A stretch of 17,436 nucleotides of DNA from the NCBI GenBank assembly GCA_002469915.1, contig DKOG01000118.1:1-17436 (forward strand). The letters run 5' to 3'. The notes under the pieces were generated by a model. The model searched no databases and was not told where the DNA came from. It saw only the letters and a list, made by a program, of their open reading frames with translations. The translations under genes and the position numbers were made by a program. Of the stretch, positions 9,094 through 16,517 are shown piece after piece (the first letter of the stretch is position 1; each line of letters begins with the position of its first letter). The stretch comes from Bacteroidetes bacterium UBA7368. Lineage in GTDB: Bacteria; Bacteroidota; Rhodothermia; Rhodothermales; UBA10348.

Positions 9094-11613
9094 TCAGGCG
9101 CCAGAGTCCGTGTCAAACGACCTGTTTCGAGAGGGAGGAATGTATAGCGTAACTCGCGTACCCGTTTCAGGATCGCTCTCCATCAACATTAGGTTGTCAT
9201 CGTCATAAAGCTGCCGCAAGCGGTCGTGAACGTTTGAGAGTCCGATACCGAAAAAAGACTGTTTTGCGAAGTCCGCCGTTTTTTGGCCAAACAGTTCAGG
9301 TATTCCCACGCCTGAGTCCGTTACCGTTACTTCGGCATTACCGTTTGACAGTAGGCTGATAGAGACGGTGAGTAAGCCTACCGCACGACGTTTCTCAAGT
9401 CCGTGCTTAATGCTGTTTTCAACGACCGTCTGAATCACGAATGGGGGAACGGGAATGGAGCGTACATCATCGCTGATAATGCACTCTACCTGCAATTTTT
9501 CGCCGAATCGCGCTTTCTCAATAGCTAAATAATGTTCAACAAGGGAAACTTCCTCGTCCATTTTTACAAATGCTCTACTACCGGTTTGCAAGGTATGTCT
9601 AAAGATGGCCGAAAGGTGTTCTACGACAGCCTCTGCTTCGTGTGGTTTCTCTTCGATCAGCGCCAGCAGCGTGTTCAGAGCATTGAATAAGAAGTGTGGA
9701 TTGATCTGCGCTCTCAATGCGACAAGATGTGCTTGTGTGCTTTCGGTGGCTAGTTTCTTTTCGCGCTCCACGAGCATGAGCCGATTGATAGCTAAAGCCA
9801 AGTTTCCCGCCAATGACCTGAGTAGACCTAAGTCCTCAAGATTGTACACAGCACGCTTGTGCTCCTTCAGACCCAGAATCATCAACCCAATGGCGGCTGA
9901 TTCTCCCTTAATAGGAATGGCCAAAGCCGCCTGGTGTTCGAGCAATATTTTCCTGCCTTCAACAGGAAGGGGATGCTCGTTTAGTTCTGAATTGCGAGCC
10001 CAAATGGTTGGTGCGTGCTCAAAGTATTGCCATATACCCTCAAAAATTTGTTCAGTGAAATAAGGCACCTCAGGTTGGTATCGTTTCACAATCCAGCTTT
10101 CATCGGCCGGACTTTTTACAAATATGATGGCACTCTGGGCACCAAAAACCCGACCAACAACCTCAATGGCTTGCTCAGACAGGGCGCTCTCGCCCATGAT
10201 GTCTGGCAGCTTTTCGTTGAAACGACTCAAGTCTTGCCTTGCCTTAAAACGCTCAGATGCGAAAAAGGAAGACGCAAAGAGACGCAATTTTCGAGCCACG
10301 CGTTCGAAAAGGACGAGGAGAATGACTACATAAATGCCTTCTAGAACGATGCGTGAGTTTCCGGTAGCTGCCAAAACGAAGTCCATTAAGGAGAGGCCGC
10401 CCACAAATGTGAAGAAGATTAACCCGATGATGAGGACGTACACGAAAGCTCCACTGAGTACTTCGTTGACCTTTCCATAGCGTAATGTTCCAACACTGTA
10501 GAGCGTCACTGGAACGACTGCAAGTAATTGGGCTGCAACGATAAACCACGATGCAGTCTGATCGTTTACTTCAGCCATCAAGGGAACAAACTCGAGGATG
10601 ATAAGGCCAGCTAACAGGGAGAACGAAAAGATGACCGCGCTTTCAAGACGTCCCCACTGGATAGTGCTCCTTCCGCTTTTGGACGTATCCAGAAAGCTGA
10701 GGCCGAAGGAAATGGCCGCTGCTGAACCAATAAAGACCGATGCATAAAAGAGAATGGGAAGAAGAAAGTCCTCGAGTGTAAAAGGACCAATATGTCCAAG
10801 TAGCGCGGCCCATAGGACTGCACAAGAAAGAACAATAGGAGGTAGATAGGTAAGAGGCAGAAGTTTGCCCAGCGGACCGGACAACAAATTAGCATCATCA
10901 GCTAACTTGCGAACCAGCATTACGGGAAAGCCCAACCAGCCTACGAGTCCGATAAAGGTAAGTACCTGAAAAAGTCCATCATACGCAGAGCCGATTATTG
11001 GTGGGCCAAACAGTTGGATGGCAATAAGGCGGGCTAGATTCCCGAATATCCAAAGGGACGACACAGCGATTACCAAAACTTCAAACCGCGCTCGTCTAGA
11101 ATGCAGCGCCAATGGTCCAGCAATGAACAGAGCCAATAAGTGGAAAAAGGCACCGATAGTAAATCCCCACATCGCAAACTGCCACACTCCTGAGGAGCGT
11201 GGGTATAGAAAGGTAGGGTGCCTCTCGATGGTGACGGGGAGATCCAATATCTGATCATCGCGCACGACTAAAAAGCTGCGCGTAGCTCCTGGTTTAATAC
11301 CAGAAATCGCGTTTTTCAAATCTTCTGAATCAAAAAACTGCTGGTAATCGAGCATGTAGAAGCGATCACCCTCTCGAATTCCACCAATAAATCCGGGGCC
11401 GTTGGGGAAAACGTGTTCAGCAGTGATTACACCATCATCATCTTCCCAGACCACCCAGTCTGACCCTCGGGCCCCGGGTTTGATGCTGAGTCCGATTACG
11501 TCCCGATACTGTGTGACCTCCCACCAGTCCATGGCAGCCTGTGATACGGGGATCAAGGCTAACAGGGCGGCTAGCAACAAGACAATCTGTGATATGAGGC
11601 GGGCGGTTTTCAC
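9094..11613 (-). CDS. LytS-type sensor histidine kinase with PDZ, multi-TM and GAF domains
   Basis: The 839-residue protein is a membrane sensor kinase. The start is a GTG at 11613, with an in-frame stop four codons upstream. Residues 7-27 form an N-terminal TM or signal anchor. Residues about 38-130 look like a PDZ domain (ITAEHVFPNGPGFIGGIREG, then IKPGATRSFLVVRD), likely extracytoplasmic. About nine hydrophobic segments follow between 143 and 440. Residues about 465-612 form a GAF-like domain (ALAIPIKGESAAIGLMIL). A short helix leads to the His_kinase domain with phospho-acceptor His640 in RAQINPHFLFNALN. The ATPase domain has an N-box (VVENSIKHG, Asn733), a G1 box (DSGVGIP) and a G2 box (GIGLSNVHDRL). 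It is cognate to the LytTR regulator 21 nt downstream. The sensed signal is unknown. It diverges from the TatD gene across a 171-bp spacer. Confidence 0.92.
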   Translation of the reverse strand: MKTARLISQIVLLLAALLALIPVSQAAMDWWEVTQYRDVIGLSIKPGARGSDWVVWEDDDGVITAEHVFPNGPGFIGGIREGDRFYMLDYQQFFDSEDLKNAISGIKPGATRSFLVVRDDQILDLPVTIERHPTFLYPRSSGVWQFAMWGFTIGAFFHLLALFIAGPLALHSRRARFEVLVIAVSSLWIFGNLARLIAIQLFGPPIIGSAYDGLFQVLTFIGLVGWLGFPVMLVRKLADDANLLSGPLGKLLPLTYLPPIVLSCAVLWAALLGHIGPFTLEDFLLPILFYASVFIGSAAAISFGLSFLDTSKSGRSTIQWGRLESAVIFSFSLLAGLIILEFVPLMAEVNDQTASWFIVAAQLLAVVPVTLYSVGTLRYGKVNEVLSGAFVYVLIIGLIFFTFVGGLSLMDFVLAATGNSRIVLEGIYVVILLVLFERVARKLRLFASSFFASERFKARQDLSRFNEKLPDIMGESALSEQAIEVVGRVFGAQSAIIFVKSPADESWIVKRYQPEVPYFTEQIFEGIWQYFEHAPTIWARNSELNEHPLPVEGRKILLEHQAALAIPIKGESAAIGLMILGLKEHKRAVYNLEDLGLLRSLAGNLALAINRLMLVEREKKLATESTQAHLVALRAQINPHFLFNALNTLLALIEEKPHEAEAVVEHLSAIFRHTLQTGSRAFVKMDEEVSLVEHYLAIEKARFGEKLQVECIISDDVRSIPVPPFVIQTVVENSIKHGLEKRRAVGLLTVSISLLSNGNAEVTVTDSGVGIPELFGQKTADFAKQSFFGIGLSNVHDRLRQLYDDDNLMLMESDPETGTRVTLYIPPSRNRSFDTDSGA

Positions 11614-11784
11614 GACAGGTATTTACGTAGAAGAGAGCACAATAAATAGTGATATAAAAAGGAGGGTCCTCGGCTTGTATTGGATCATTGTGCGCTCAAG
11701 TGTGTGTATTGCGCAAGCATCGAAAATGACCTTCGGAATCAGTTCACCACGTAGTAAAGTGGTACTCAAGACTTTCAAGCCATT

Positions 11785-12567
11785 ATGCTGATTGAAACGC
11801 ATGCACACCTTTATCTGGAACAATTTCAAGAAGATCTCGAAATTGTGGTTGAACGGGCAGAAGAAGCCGGTGTACGGTACATATTGTTGCCCGCCATCGA
11901 TTTGGCATCAATTGAACAGGCCATATCACTATCCGAGCGATGGGACATGATGAAAGTGATGGCTGCCTTGCATCCCTCCGAGGTCAAAGACGCCGAGGAT
12001 GCAGACTTTCACAAGATTGAAGAGTGGGCTCAAGACGATCGCATTATTGCCATTGGTGAAACTGGCTTGGATTATTACTGGGACCGCACCTTCGATGAGA
12101 AGCAGCAAGACTTCTTACGGCGCCATATTCGACTGGCAGCCAAGGTGGATAAGCCGTTGGTTTTCCACGATCGAGAAGCATCAACGGACTTAATCCAAAT
12201 TGTTCGTGAGGAAAAAGAGGCCTCATCTACACCAGATAAAATCAGGGGCGTGTTCCACTGTTTTGGGGGACCAGAAAGTGTATCCAAAGCAGTCTTGGAC
12301 TTGGGGTTTCACGTTGGGCTAGGCGGGACGCTGACATTCAAGAATGGCGGCGTCCCGGATGCCGTGTCTAGTGTGCCCATGGACCGAATCGTACTCGAAA
12401 CGGATGCCCCGTTTTTGGCTCCAGCGCCTAACCGGGGCAAACGAAATGAGCCCTCGTGGATGAAGTTGGTGGCCGAAAAATTGGCTGAAGTTCGAGGATT
12501 GAGCATCCAGGAGGTGGAAGCCGTCACGACCGAAAACGCGCTGAGGGTCTTTGGCCTTAGCCGTTAA
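11785..12567 (+). CDS. TatD-family metal-dependent hydrolase (YcfH/YabD type)
   Basis: The 260-residue cytosolic protein belongs to the TatD amidohydrolase-superfamily group. Known members are metal-dependent nucleases, and some act on D-aminoacyl-tRNA. All expected metal ligands are visible: THAH (His6, His8), Glu92 in IGETGLDYY, His128 in FHDREA, His158 in VFHCFGG and Asp207 in LETDAPFLAP. The C-terminal signature NRGKRNEPS is also present. The residue before the first motif is Glu (ETHAHL) where Asp is more common. Length is typical. The ATG at 11785 has no Shine-Dalgarno. Its 3' end overlaps the convergent oxidoreductase gene by 11 nt. It shows no functional link to its neighbours and is probably a housekeeping gene. 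Confidence 0.95.
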   Translation: MLIETHAHLYLEQFQEDLEIVVERAEEAGVRYILLPAIDLASIEQAISLSERWDMMKVMAALHPSEVKDAEDADFHKIEEWAQDDRIIAIGETGLDYYWDRTFDEKQQDFLRRHIRLAAKVDKPLVFHDREASTDLIQIVREEKEASSTPDKIRGVFHCFGGPESVSKAVLDLGFHVGLGGTLTFKNGGVPDAVSSVPMDRIVLETDAPFLAPAPNRGKRNEPSWMKLVAEKLAEVRGLSIQEVEAVTTENALRVFGLSR

Positions 12568-13855
12568 TGTCGAACCATTCGGGTAGAAAATCGATACGGA
12601 TACCTTCTTTGATCGCCTCGTTGGATTTGATAGCGATAACGGTAGCTTCGTACGCCATTTGGTAATTGACGACAGGCTCAAACGGCCCGTAGTTGTAATT
12701 GTCTGCAAACGCTTTTATAGCGTGCCAGATCGGAGCTTTTGCATTTGGATCATCCGCAGTAGGATCCTGTCCAAGGGCTTCTAATTTGGTAGCATTGGCC
12801 AGCAGGGCAATACCTGTTTCCTTATAAAACCGATCCTTACGCGCATAAACTTCCCATCCTAATTGGGGAGCGTCCACTTCTTTGAACATCCAGGCTTTGT
12901 TGTCTCTCAGGATGATCGTCGAATCACTTCCGTAGAGCAGATCATACATGGCATCGAACCCGCTCACCAACGTGGCATCGTACATCATGTGTTCTCCGCC
13001 TGGAAACTTGAGAATAGATTGAACGGTGTCCGCTACGTCCCGGCCATCCTTCCAAAAAGCGACCGTTCCAAATCCGGAAACGGAAGTAGGCAAGTCGCCC
13101 AGCATCCAGATTGTGGTGTCAATTTGCTGAATTCCTACCTCTCCAATAAGGCCTAGCGATAGGTTATCATCCAAGCGCCAATTTAGATCATTTGCACGCT
13201 GGGACGAAGAGGACGTGCGACGCCAAGAATCTTTGTAATGCCACTGCGACCGGGTCATGGCTGGGCGTCCCAGCGCGCCGCTGCGTACAAATCCAAATAC
13301 GGAGCGATACTGAGGCTCCGTGCGATAAAGTAGTCCGCACTGAAAAATCTGATCAGGGCGAGCAGCTGCAGCTTGCGCAATCGCACGGGCATCTTCCAAC
13401 GTGTGCGCAAGAGGCACCTCGCAATACACGTGTTTACCTGCTTCCAACGCAGCAATAGCTATTTCGCGGTGGAGGTGGGTTGGTGTGGCGATAAAAATGG
13501 ATTTGATCGATTCATCATCAAGAATCGTTCGATAATCCGCCTCCCGACGGGCATTGGGATGCGCTCTTTGAGCACGGCGAAGCATGAGTGGAAAATTGTC
13601 GCAAATCGCGGTGAGTTCAGTGTCTTCAATCTCATCGATTGCCTTTGAAATCTCGCGACCCCATGCGCCAAACCCGATTACGGCGCAGGCCACCAGGTCG
13701 TCAGGAGCATCCAATTGAGAGCGTACAAACTGTTCGACTGGAATACGTTGACCAGAAGCCATTGCCCCTGTTGTAGCAACGGATCCGGCCAACGTGCCAA
13801 GGGTACTCTTCTTAAGGAAATTGCGTCGGGATAATTTGTTTTTGGACACGTGCAC
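12557..13855 (-). CDS. Tat-signal Gfo/Idh/MocA-family protein lacking the usual catalytic residues
   Basis: The 432-residue protein carries a twin-arginine signal (SRRNFLKKS, Arg10-Arg11) and is probably exported. Residues about 54-175 form a Rossmann NAD(P)-binding domain with AVIGFGAWG and FIATPTHLHRE. The normal EKP motif reads EVP at 146-148. The usual D-x-x-x-H reads E239-V-G-I-Q243, so the Lys, Asp and His of the family catalytic triad are Val, Glu and Gln. The fold looks intact and the frame is open throughout, so this is a divergent or non-dehydrogenase member rather than a broken gene. The start is the GTG at 13855. A second GTG two codons later is equally possible, and neither has a Shine-Dalgarno. 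It lies 53 nt downstream of apbE, probably in the same transcript. Alternatives include a GH109-like glycosidase or a binding protein. Confidence 0.88.
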   Translation of the reverse strand: MHVSKNKLSRRNFLKKSTLGTLAGSVATTGAMASGQRIPVEQFVRSQLDAPDDLVACAVIGFGAWGREISKAIDEIEDTELTAICDNFPLMLRRAQRAHPNARREADYRTILDDESIKSIFIATPTHLHREIAIAALEAGKHVYCEVPLAHTLEDARAIAQAAAARPDQIFQCGLLYRTEPQYRSVFGFVRSGALGRPAMTRSQWHYKDSWRRTSSSSQRANDLNWRLDDNLSLGLIGEVGIQQIDTTIWMLGDLPTSVSGFGTVAFWKDGRDVADTVQSILKFPGGEHMMYDATLVSGFDAMYDLLYGSDSTIILRDNKAWMFKEVDAPQLGWEVYARKDRFYKETGIALLANATKLEALGQDPTADDPNAKAPIWHAIKAFADNYNYGPFEPVVNYQMAYEATVIAIKSNEAIKEGIRIDFLPEWFDING

Positions 13856-13908
13856 AGGGAGTTGATGATGATGAGATGCAAAGATAAGCGGGAATGAAAG
13901 GGATGTTT

Positions 13909-14838
13909 CTATTCAGGCCAATTCCCGCTACGGATAATCCAGTTTTTGCCCGATTTAATAAACGAAGCGGCTTGAGAAATACCGGGAAAGAGTTGAAATG
14001 GATTGCTTGGGTCCATCGCAATTAATGCCGTAGACCAAGCATCAGTAAATGCGGCCGTACTGCCCTGAACAGAGGCCACGATGGGCCCCGTTCGCGCTTC
14101 TCCCGTAGTCGGGTCTATAACATGTCCATATTCAATTCCACGCACTTCGTGTGACTTTCCATGAATGGCAGACACCGAAAGAGATTCATTATTTAAATGA
14201 GCTTGCGTAAACCAGCCCTCTTCATACGGATCGTCGATACCCACTTTCCAATGGGTACCATCGCTCGGTTTTCCTAAAGCTATCACACTGCTTGTACCTC
14301 CATGCAACAGTCCCCGATGGACACCGTTTTCTTGTAAAAGGGAGGCAGCTTCGTCCAGCGCCCATCCTTTAGCAATACCTCCGAGATCGATAGCAATTTC
14401 GGGGCGGTCAAAGAAAACAGTGTAGTCTGAAGTGTTTATTCGAACATGCTTCCAACCCACCCTTGAAACCGCTTTTTGGATGTCCTCTCTAGACGGAAGG
14501 GTGCTTTCCGCTGCGAAAGACCACGTTCGCATTAAGGGGCCAATTGTGGGGTCAAAGGCTCCTGCTGTTTGGTCATGAACTCGACTACACATCTGGAGCA
14601 GCTCGAATAAGTCTCCAGTAACCCGTTGGGGCGCAATCGATGCCTGGCGATTAAGCGAGGATAGCTCACTGCGTTTGTCATAAAATGAAAAACGGGTCGC
14701 AATGCGTTCGATTTCTCGAATAGCCTCTTCTCCAGCAGCGCGAAGGTGGGATGGATCATCTCCCACTAGCACGAGCTCGAAGCGAGTGGCCATGGCATCG
14801 GTAGCGAGTCGGACGGTATGAGTTGGGGAGGTGGGCAT
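13909..14838 (-). CDS. apbE: ApbE family FAD:protein FMN transferase
   Basis: The 309-residue protein matches ApbE enzymes, which use FAD to attach FMN covalently to Ser/Thr of target flavoproteins. Visible motifs are DAMATRFEL at the N-terminus, DLGGIAKGWALDEA (151-164), the glycine turn HGGTSSVIALG (179-189), YGHVIDPTTG (237-246) and the metal-binding FTDAWSTALIAM (264-275; Asp266, Thr270). Many ApbE proteins are periplasmic lipoproteins, but no signal peptide or lipobox is visible, so this one may be cytosolic. I use the ATG at 14838. The frame extends upstream to a GTG at 14877, but that would translate the terminator hairpin. The ATG comes directly after the terminator T-tract and has no Shine-Dalgarno. 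No flavinylation target is evident in the window. Confidence 0.92.
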   Translation of the reverse strand: MPTSPTHTVRLATDAMATRFELVLVGDDPSHLRAAGEEAIREIERIATRFSFYDKRSELSSLNRQASIAPQRVTGDLFELLQMCSRVHDQTAGAFDPTIGPLMRTWSFAAESTLPSREDIQKAVSRVGWKHVRINTSDYTVFFDRPEIAIDLGGIAKGWALDEAASLLQENGVHRGLLHGGTSSVIALGKPSDGTHWKVGIDDPYEEGWFTQAHLNNESLSVSAIHGKSHEVRGIEYGHVIDPTTGEARTGPIVASVQGSTAAFTDAWSTALIAMDPSNPFQLFPGISQAASFIKSGKNWIIRSGNWPE

Positions 14839-14840
14839 AA

Positions 14841-14890
14841 AAAAGAAAGGCGAGCGCCGGTAGTGATCTTCGATCACTGGCGCTCGCCTT
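14841..14890 (-). terminator. Long intrinsic terminator between the oxidoreductase gene and apbE
   Basis: On the minus strand a 12-bp stem (14890-14879 with 14858-14847) continues into a 7-bp stem (14878-14872 with 14868-14862). The loop is GAA and there is a 3-nt bulge at 14861-14859. A T-rich run follows, ending in six T residues at 14844-14839. It begins 22 nt after the stop of the upstream oxidoreductase gene. Its T-tract ends exactly at the apbE ATG, so apbE has no separate leader. Confidence 0.88.
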
Positions 14891-14912
14891 CTCTACAAAT
14901 AGTTCTGTGACA

Positions 14913-16349
14913 CTAGGACAAATCGAACGTGCCATAGGTTGGGACCGGAATGACCGTTCCGCGACCTGTATGGAAGGTGCGTGTTTCTTTGTCGAGATAA
15001 ACGGCTTCACCAAATCGATTGGATGTTTCCGCCATTGAGATGATAGCCTGAGCGATGATCGCTACATCAATATTTCCATTGGTGTCGTGATCATTTCTAA
15101 TTGCAGAGAACAAGTTTTCTACATGAGCTGGAATAGAAACGCCCGGCTCTAGGTTCTCATAAGATTCCTGATCTACCAGATCGGCAAAAGGACGCTCTGG
15201 ACGAAGTTCGACTGAACCTCCCCCGAAATACAACGTGCCTTCATGACCGCGAATGACCTGTCCAATGCCTTGTTCGTTTACCGTGGAGCCTGCAATAAGC
15301 ATGCAGAGTCCTGACGGGAATTCAACGAGTAATTGCGTGTTATCGTCCACAGAGCGATCATCTGCACCAACGAACATATCTGTTACCGTCTTATTCCCGA
15401 TGGCCACAACGCGCTTAGGAAGCTCGTGGACATCTGCGGCAATAATGAGGGGATGAATCATGTGAGCTAGTAGGTCGCCCATGATACCAGCGCAGTAGCG
15501 GTAGTATTTTCTCCAGCGATGGTAATGCTCCCGGTTGAAGGAAGGACGATTGCTAACTTTACCTAGCCAGTGCTCCCAATCCATCGTTTCTGGTGTAACG
15601 CCTTCATCGAGTTGGTAGTAGTTCCACTCTCCATCCGGAGAGTTACGCATGTAGGAGTTCTGAGCGAAGGTCGCAGGCCCAATTTTCCCAGCGCGAACGA
15701 GTTCAGCGGCTTTGTGCCATTTTGCTTCAGAGCAGTACTGAGAGCCGATCTGAAACTTCATGCCCGTTTCTTTGACCTTGTCATAGACATCAAAGGCTTC
15801 GCCCAAATATCTGGTCATCGGCTTTTCGCAATAGACGTGCTTTCCGGCATCCATAGCATCGATAGCAATAGTGGAATGCCAGTGATCGACAGTACCAATA
15901 AAGATGACGTCGATGTCTTTGTCGTCCAGCATCTCTCGATGATCTTTATAGGTTTTAACCTGGTAACCGCCTAGGTTTCTAGCCTGTCGGACACCATCGA
16001 GGTGACTGTGGACTCGCTCTCTTCTCCCTTGGTAAAGGTCGCAACCTGCTACCCCCACGGAATTGAGATCGTAATTATGATTAGGCTCAAAATCACCATT
16101 TGCGTTCGTAGCGACACGGACATGGGTGAATCCTTGTCCTCCAACGCCTACAAAACCGACATTTAGCCGATCTGCAGCTCCCAACACCGTACCGGGGGCT
16201 GGAGCATTGGAAAACTTATTAATCCTCGGAGCAGGGGAGCTTTTGGAATCCTTTGCGTTCACGCCTGCAACGACTGCACCCGCAGCCAAAGCACTTTTCT
16301 TTAGAAAACTTCGGCGTGAATCTGCGGTGTTCAACTTTTTATTTTTCAT
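14913..16349 (-). CDS. Tat-signal Gfo/Idh/MocA-family oxidoreductase, catalytic residues intact
   Basis: The 478-residue protein has a twin-arginine signal (SRRSFLKKS, Arg12-Arg13) followed by an Ala-rich stretch and is probably exported folded with its cofactor. Residues about 62-180 form the NAD(P)-binding domain (VGFVGVGGQG, FIGTVDHWH). The EKP motif is intact at 175-177 (CEKPM, Lys176). The C-terminal domain contains GDLLAHMIHP, with Asp292 and His296 in the family D-x-x-x-H position. A dehydrogenase or hydride-transfer role on a sugar, cyclitol or related compound is expected; the substrate is unknown. Tat-exported members of this superfamily also include GH109 glycosidases, so that remains an alternative. 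The ATG at 16349 is preceded by CCGGAA, a weak ribosome site. A terminator follows the stop, and the gene diverges from the YceI gene. Confidence 0.93.
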   Translation of the reverse strand: MKNKKLNTADSRRSFLKKSALAAGAVVAGVNAKDSKSSPAPRINKFSNAPAPGTVLGAADRLNVGFVGVGGQGFTHVRVATNANGDFEPNHNYDLNSVGVAGCDLYQGRRERVHSHLDGVRQARNLGGYQVKTYKDHREMLDDKDIDVIFIGTVDHWHSTIAIDAMDAGKHVYCEKPMTRYLGEAFDVYDKVKETGMKFQIGSQYCSEAKWHKAAELVRAGKIGPATFAQNSYMRNSPDGEWNYYQLDEGVTPETMDWEHWLGKVSNRPSFNREHYHRWRKYYRYCAGIMGDLLAHMIHPLIIAADVHELPKRVVAIGNKTVTDMFVGADDRSVDDNTQLLVEFPSGLCMLIAGSTVNEQGIGQVIRGHEGTLYFGGGSVELRPERPFADLVDQESYENLEPGVSIPAHVENLFSAIRNDHDTNGNIDVAIIAQAIISMAETSNRFGEAVYLDKETRTFHTGRGTVIPVPTYGTFDLS

Positions 16350-16389
16350 TTCCGGACGGACACGTTGAAAAAACGGTAGTGGTACGACG

Positions 16390-16417
16390 ATAATATTTGA
16401 TCATCACGAGTCGTGAA
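16390..16417 (-). promoter_or_regulatory. Candidate promoter for the intact Gfo/Idh/MocA oxidoreductase gene
   Basis: On the minus strand TTCACG (16417-16412) and TATTAT (16395-16390) are 16 bp apart, matching 4/6 and 5/6 of sigma-70-like hexamers. Transcription would begin near 16383, giving a leader of about 35 nt. The consensus for this lineage may differ, so this is tentative. Confidence 0.3.
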
Positions 16418-16424
16418 GATACAA
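16397..16424. promoter_or_regulatory. Palindromic operator-like site in the divergent spacer
   Basis: TCACGA (16404-16409) and TCGTGA (16411-16416) form a perfect inverted repeat around G16410. After one mismatched pair the symmetry continues through ATC/GAT and, with one extra base, through TTG/CAA. The outer ends therefore read TTGATC... and ...GATACAA. It is centred between candidate promoter hexamers on both strands and could bind one dimeric regulator controlling both divergent genes. Confidence 0.45.
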
Positions 16425-16425
16425 T
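16397..16425 (+). promoter_or_regulatory. Candidate promoter for the YceI gene
   Basis: TTGATC (16397-16402) and TACAAT (16420-16425) are 17 bp apart, matching 4/6 and 5/6 of sigma-70 hexamers. Transcription would start near 16432 and leave a leader of about 86 nt before the ATG at 16518. The palindromic site fills the spacer. Confidence 0.4.
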
Positions 16426-16517
16426 GATGAAGTTAAATTGCCACGACCGTTCCGTAGGTTACTGTATCTGACTTTTGTGCGGCTATAAAAGCGCTACTTG
16501 AAGAAACTACTACCGAT

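Noticed and set aside
9605..10063. A 152-codon plus-strand open frame
   Set aside because: It lies wholly antisense inside the histidine kinase gene, has Ser/Arg/Cys-rich low-complexity content typical of a shadow frame, and no family features.
11709..11716. TTGCGCAA palindrome in the kinase/TatD spacer
   Set aside because: An 8-bp perfect palindrome is expected by chance in a window of this size and it shows no extended symmetry.
11746..11763. ACCAC/GTGGT inverted repeat upstream of the TatD gene
   Set aside because: The arms are only 5 bp with an 8-nt gap, so it is too weak to call an operator or hairpin.
11623..11829. A 68-codon minus-strand frame in the spacer between the kinase and TatD genes
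   Set aside because: It overlaps the TatD start antisense, has no ribosome site and no recognisable domain; the hydrophobic tail looks accidental.
13751..13771. TGAMAS near the Gfo/Idh signal peptide as a possible ApbE flavinylation site
   Set aside because: It lacks the expected Ser/Thr after Ala and lies in the Tat signal region that is removed; no other stretch in the window gave a convincing flavinylation motif.
14839..14877. Longer apbE reading from a GTG at 14877
   Set aside because: It would translate the terminator hairpin and T-tract; the ApbE family N-terminus begins after the ATG at 14838.
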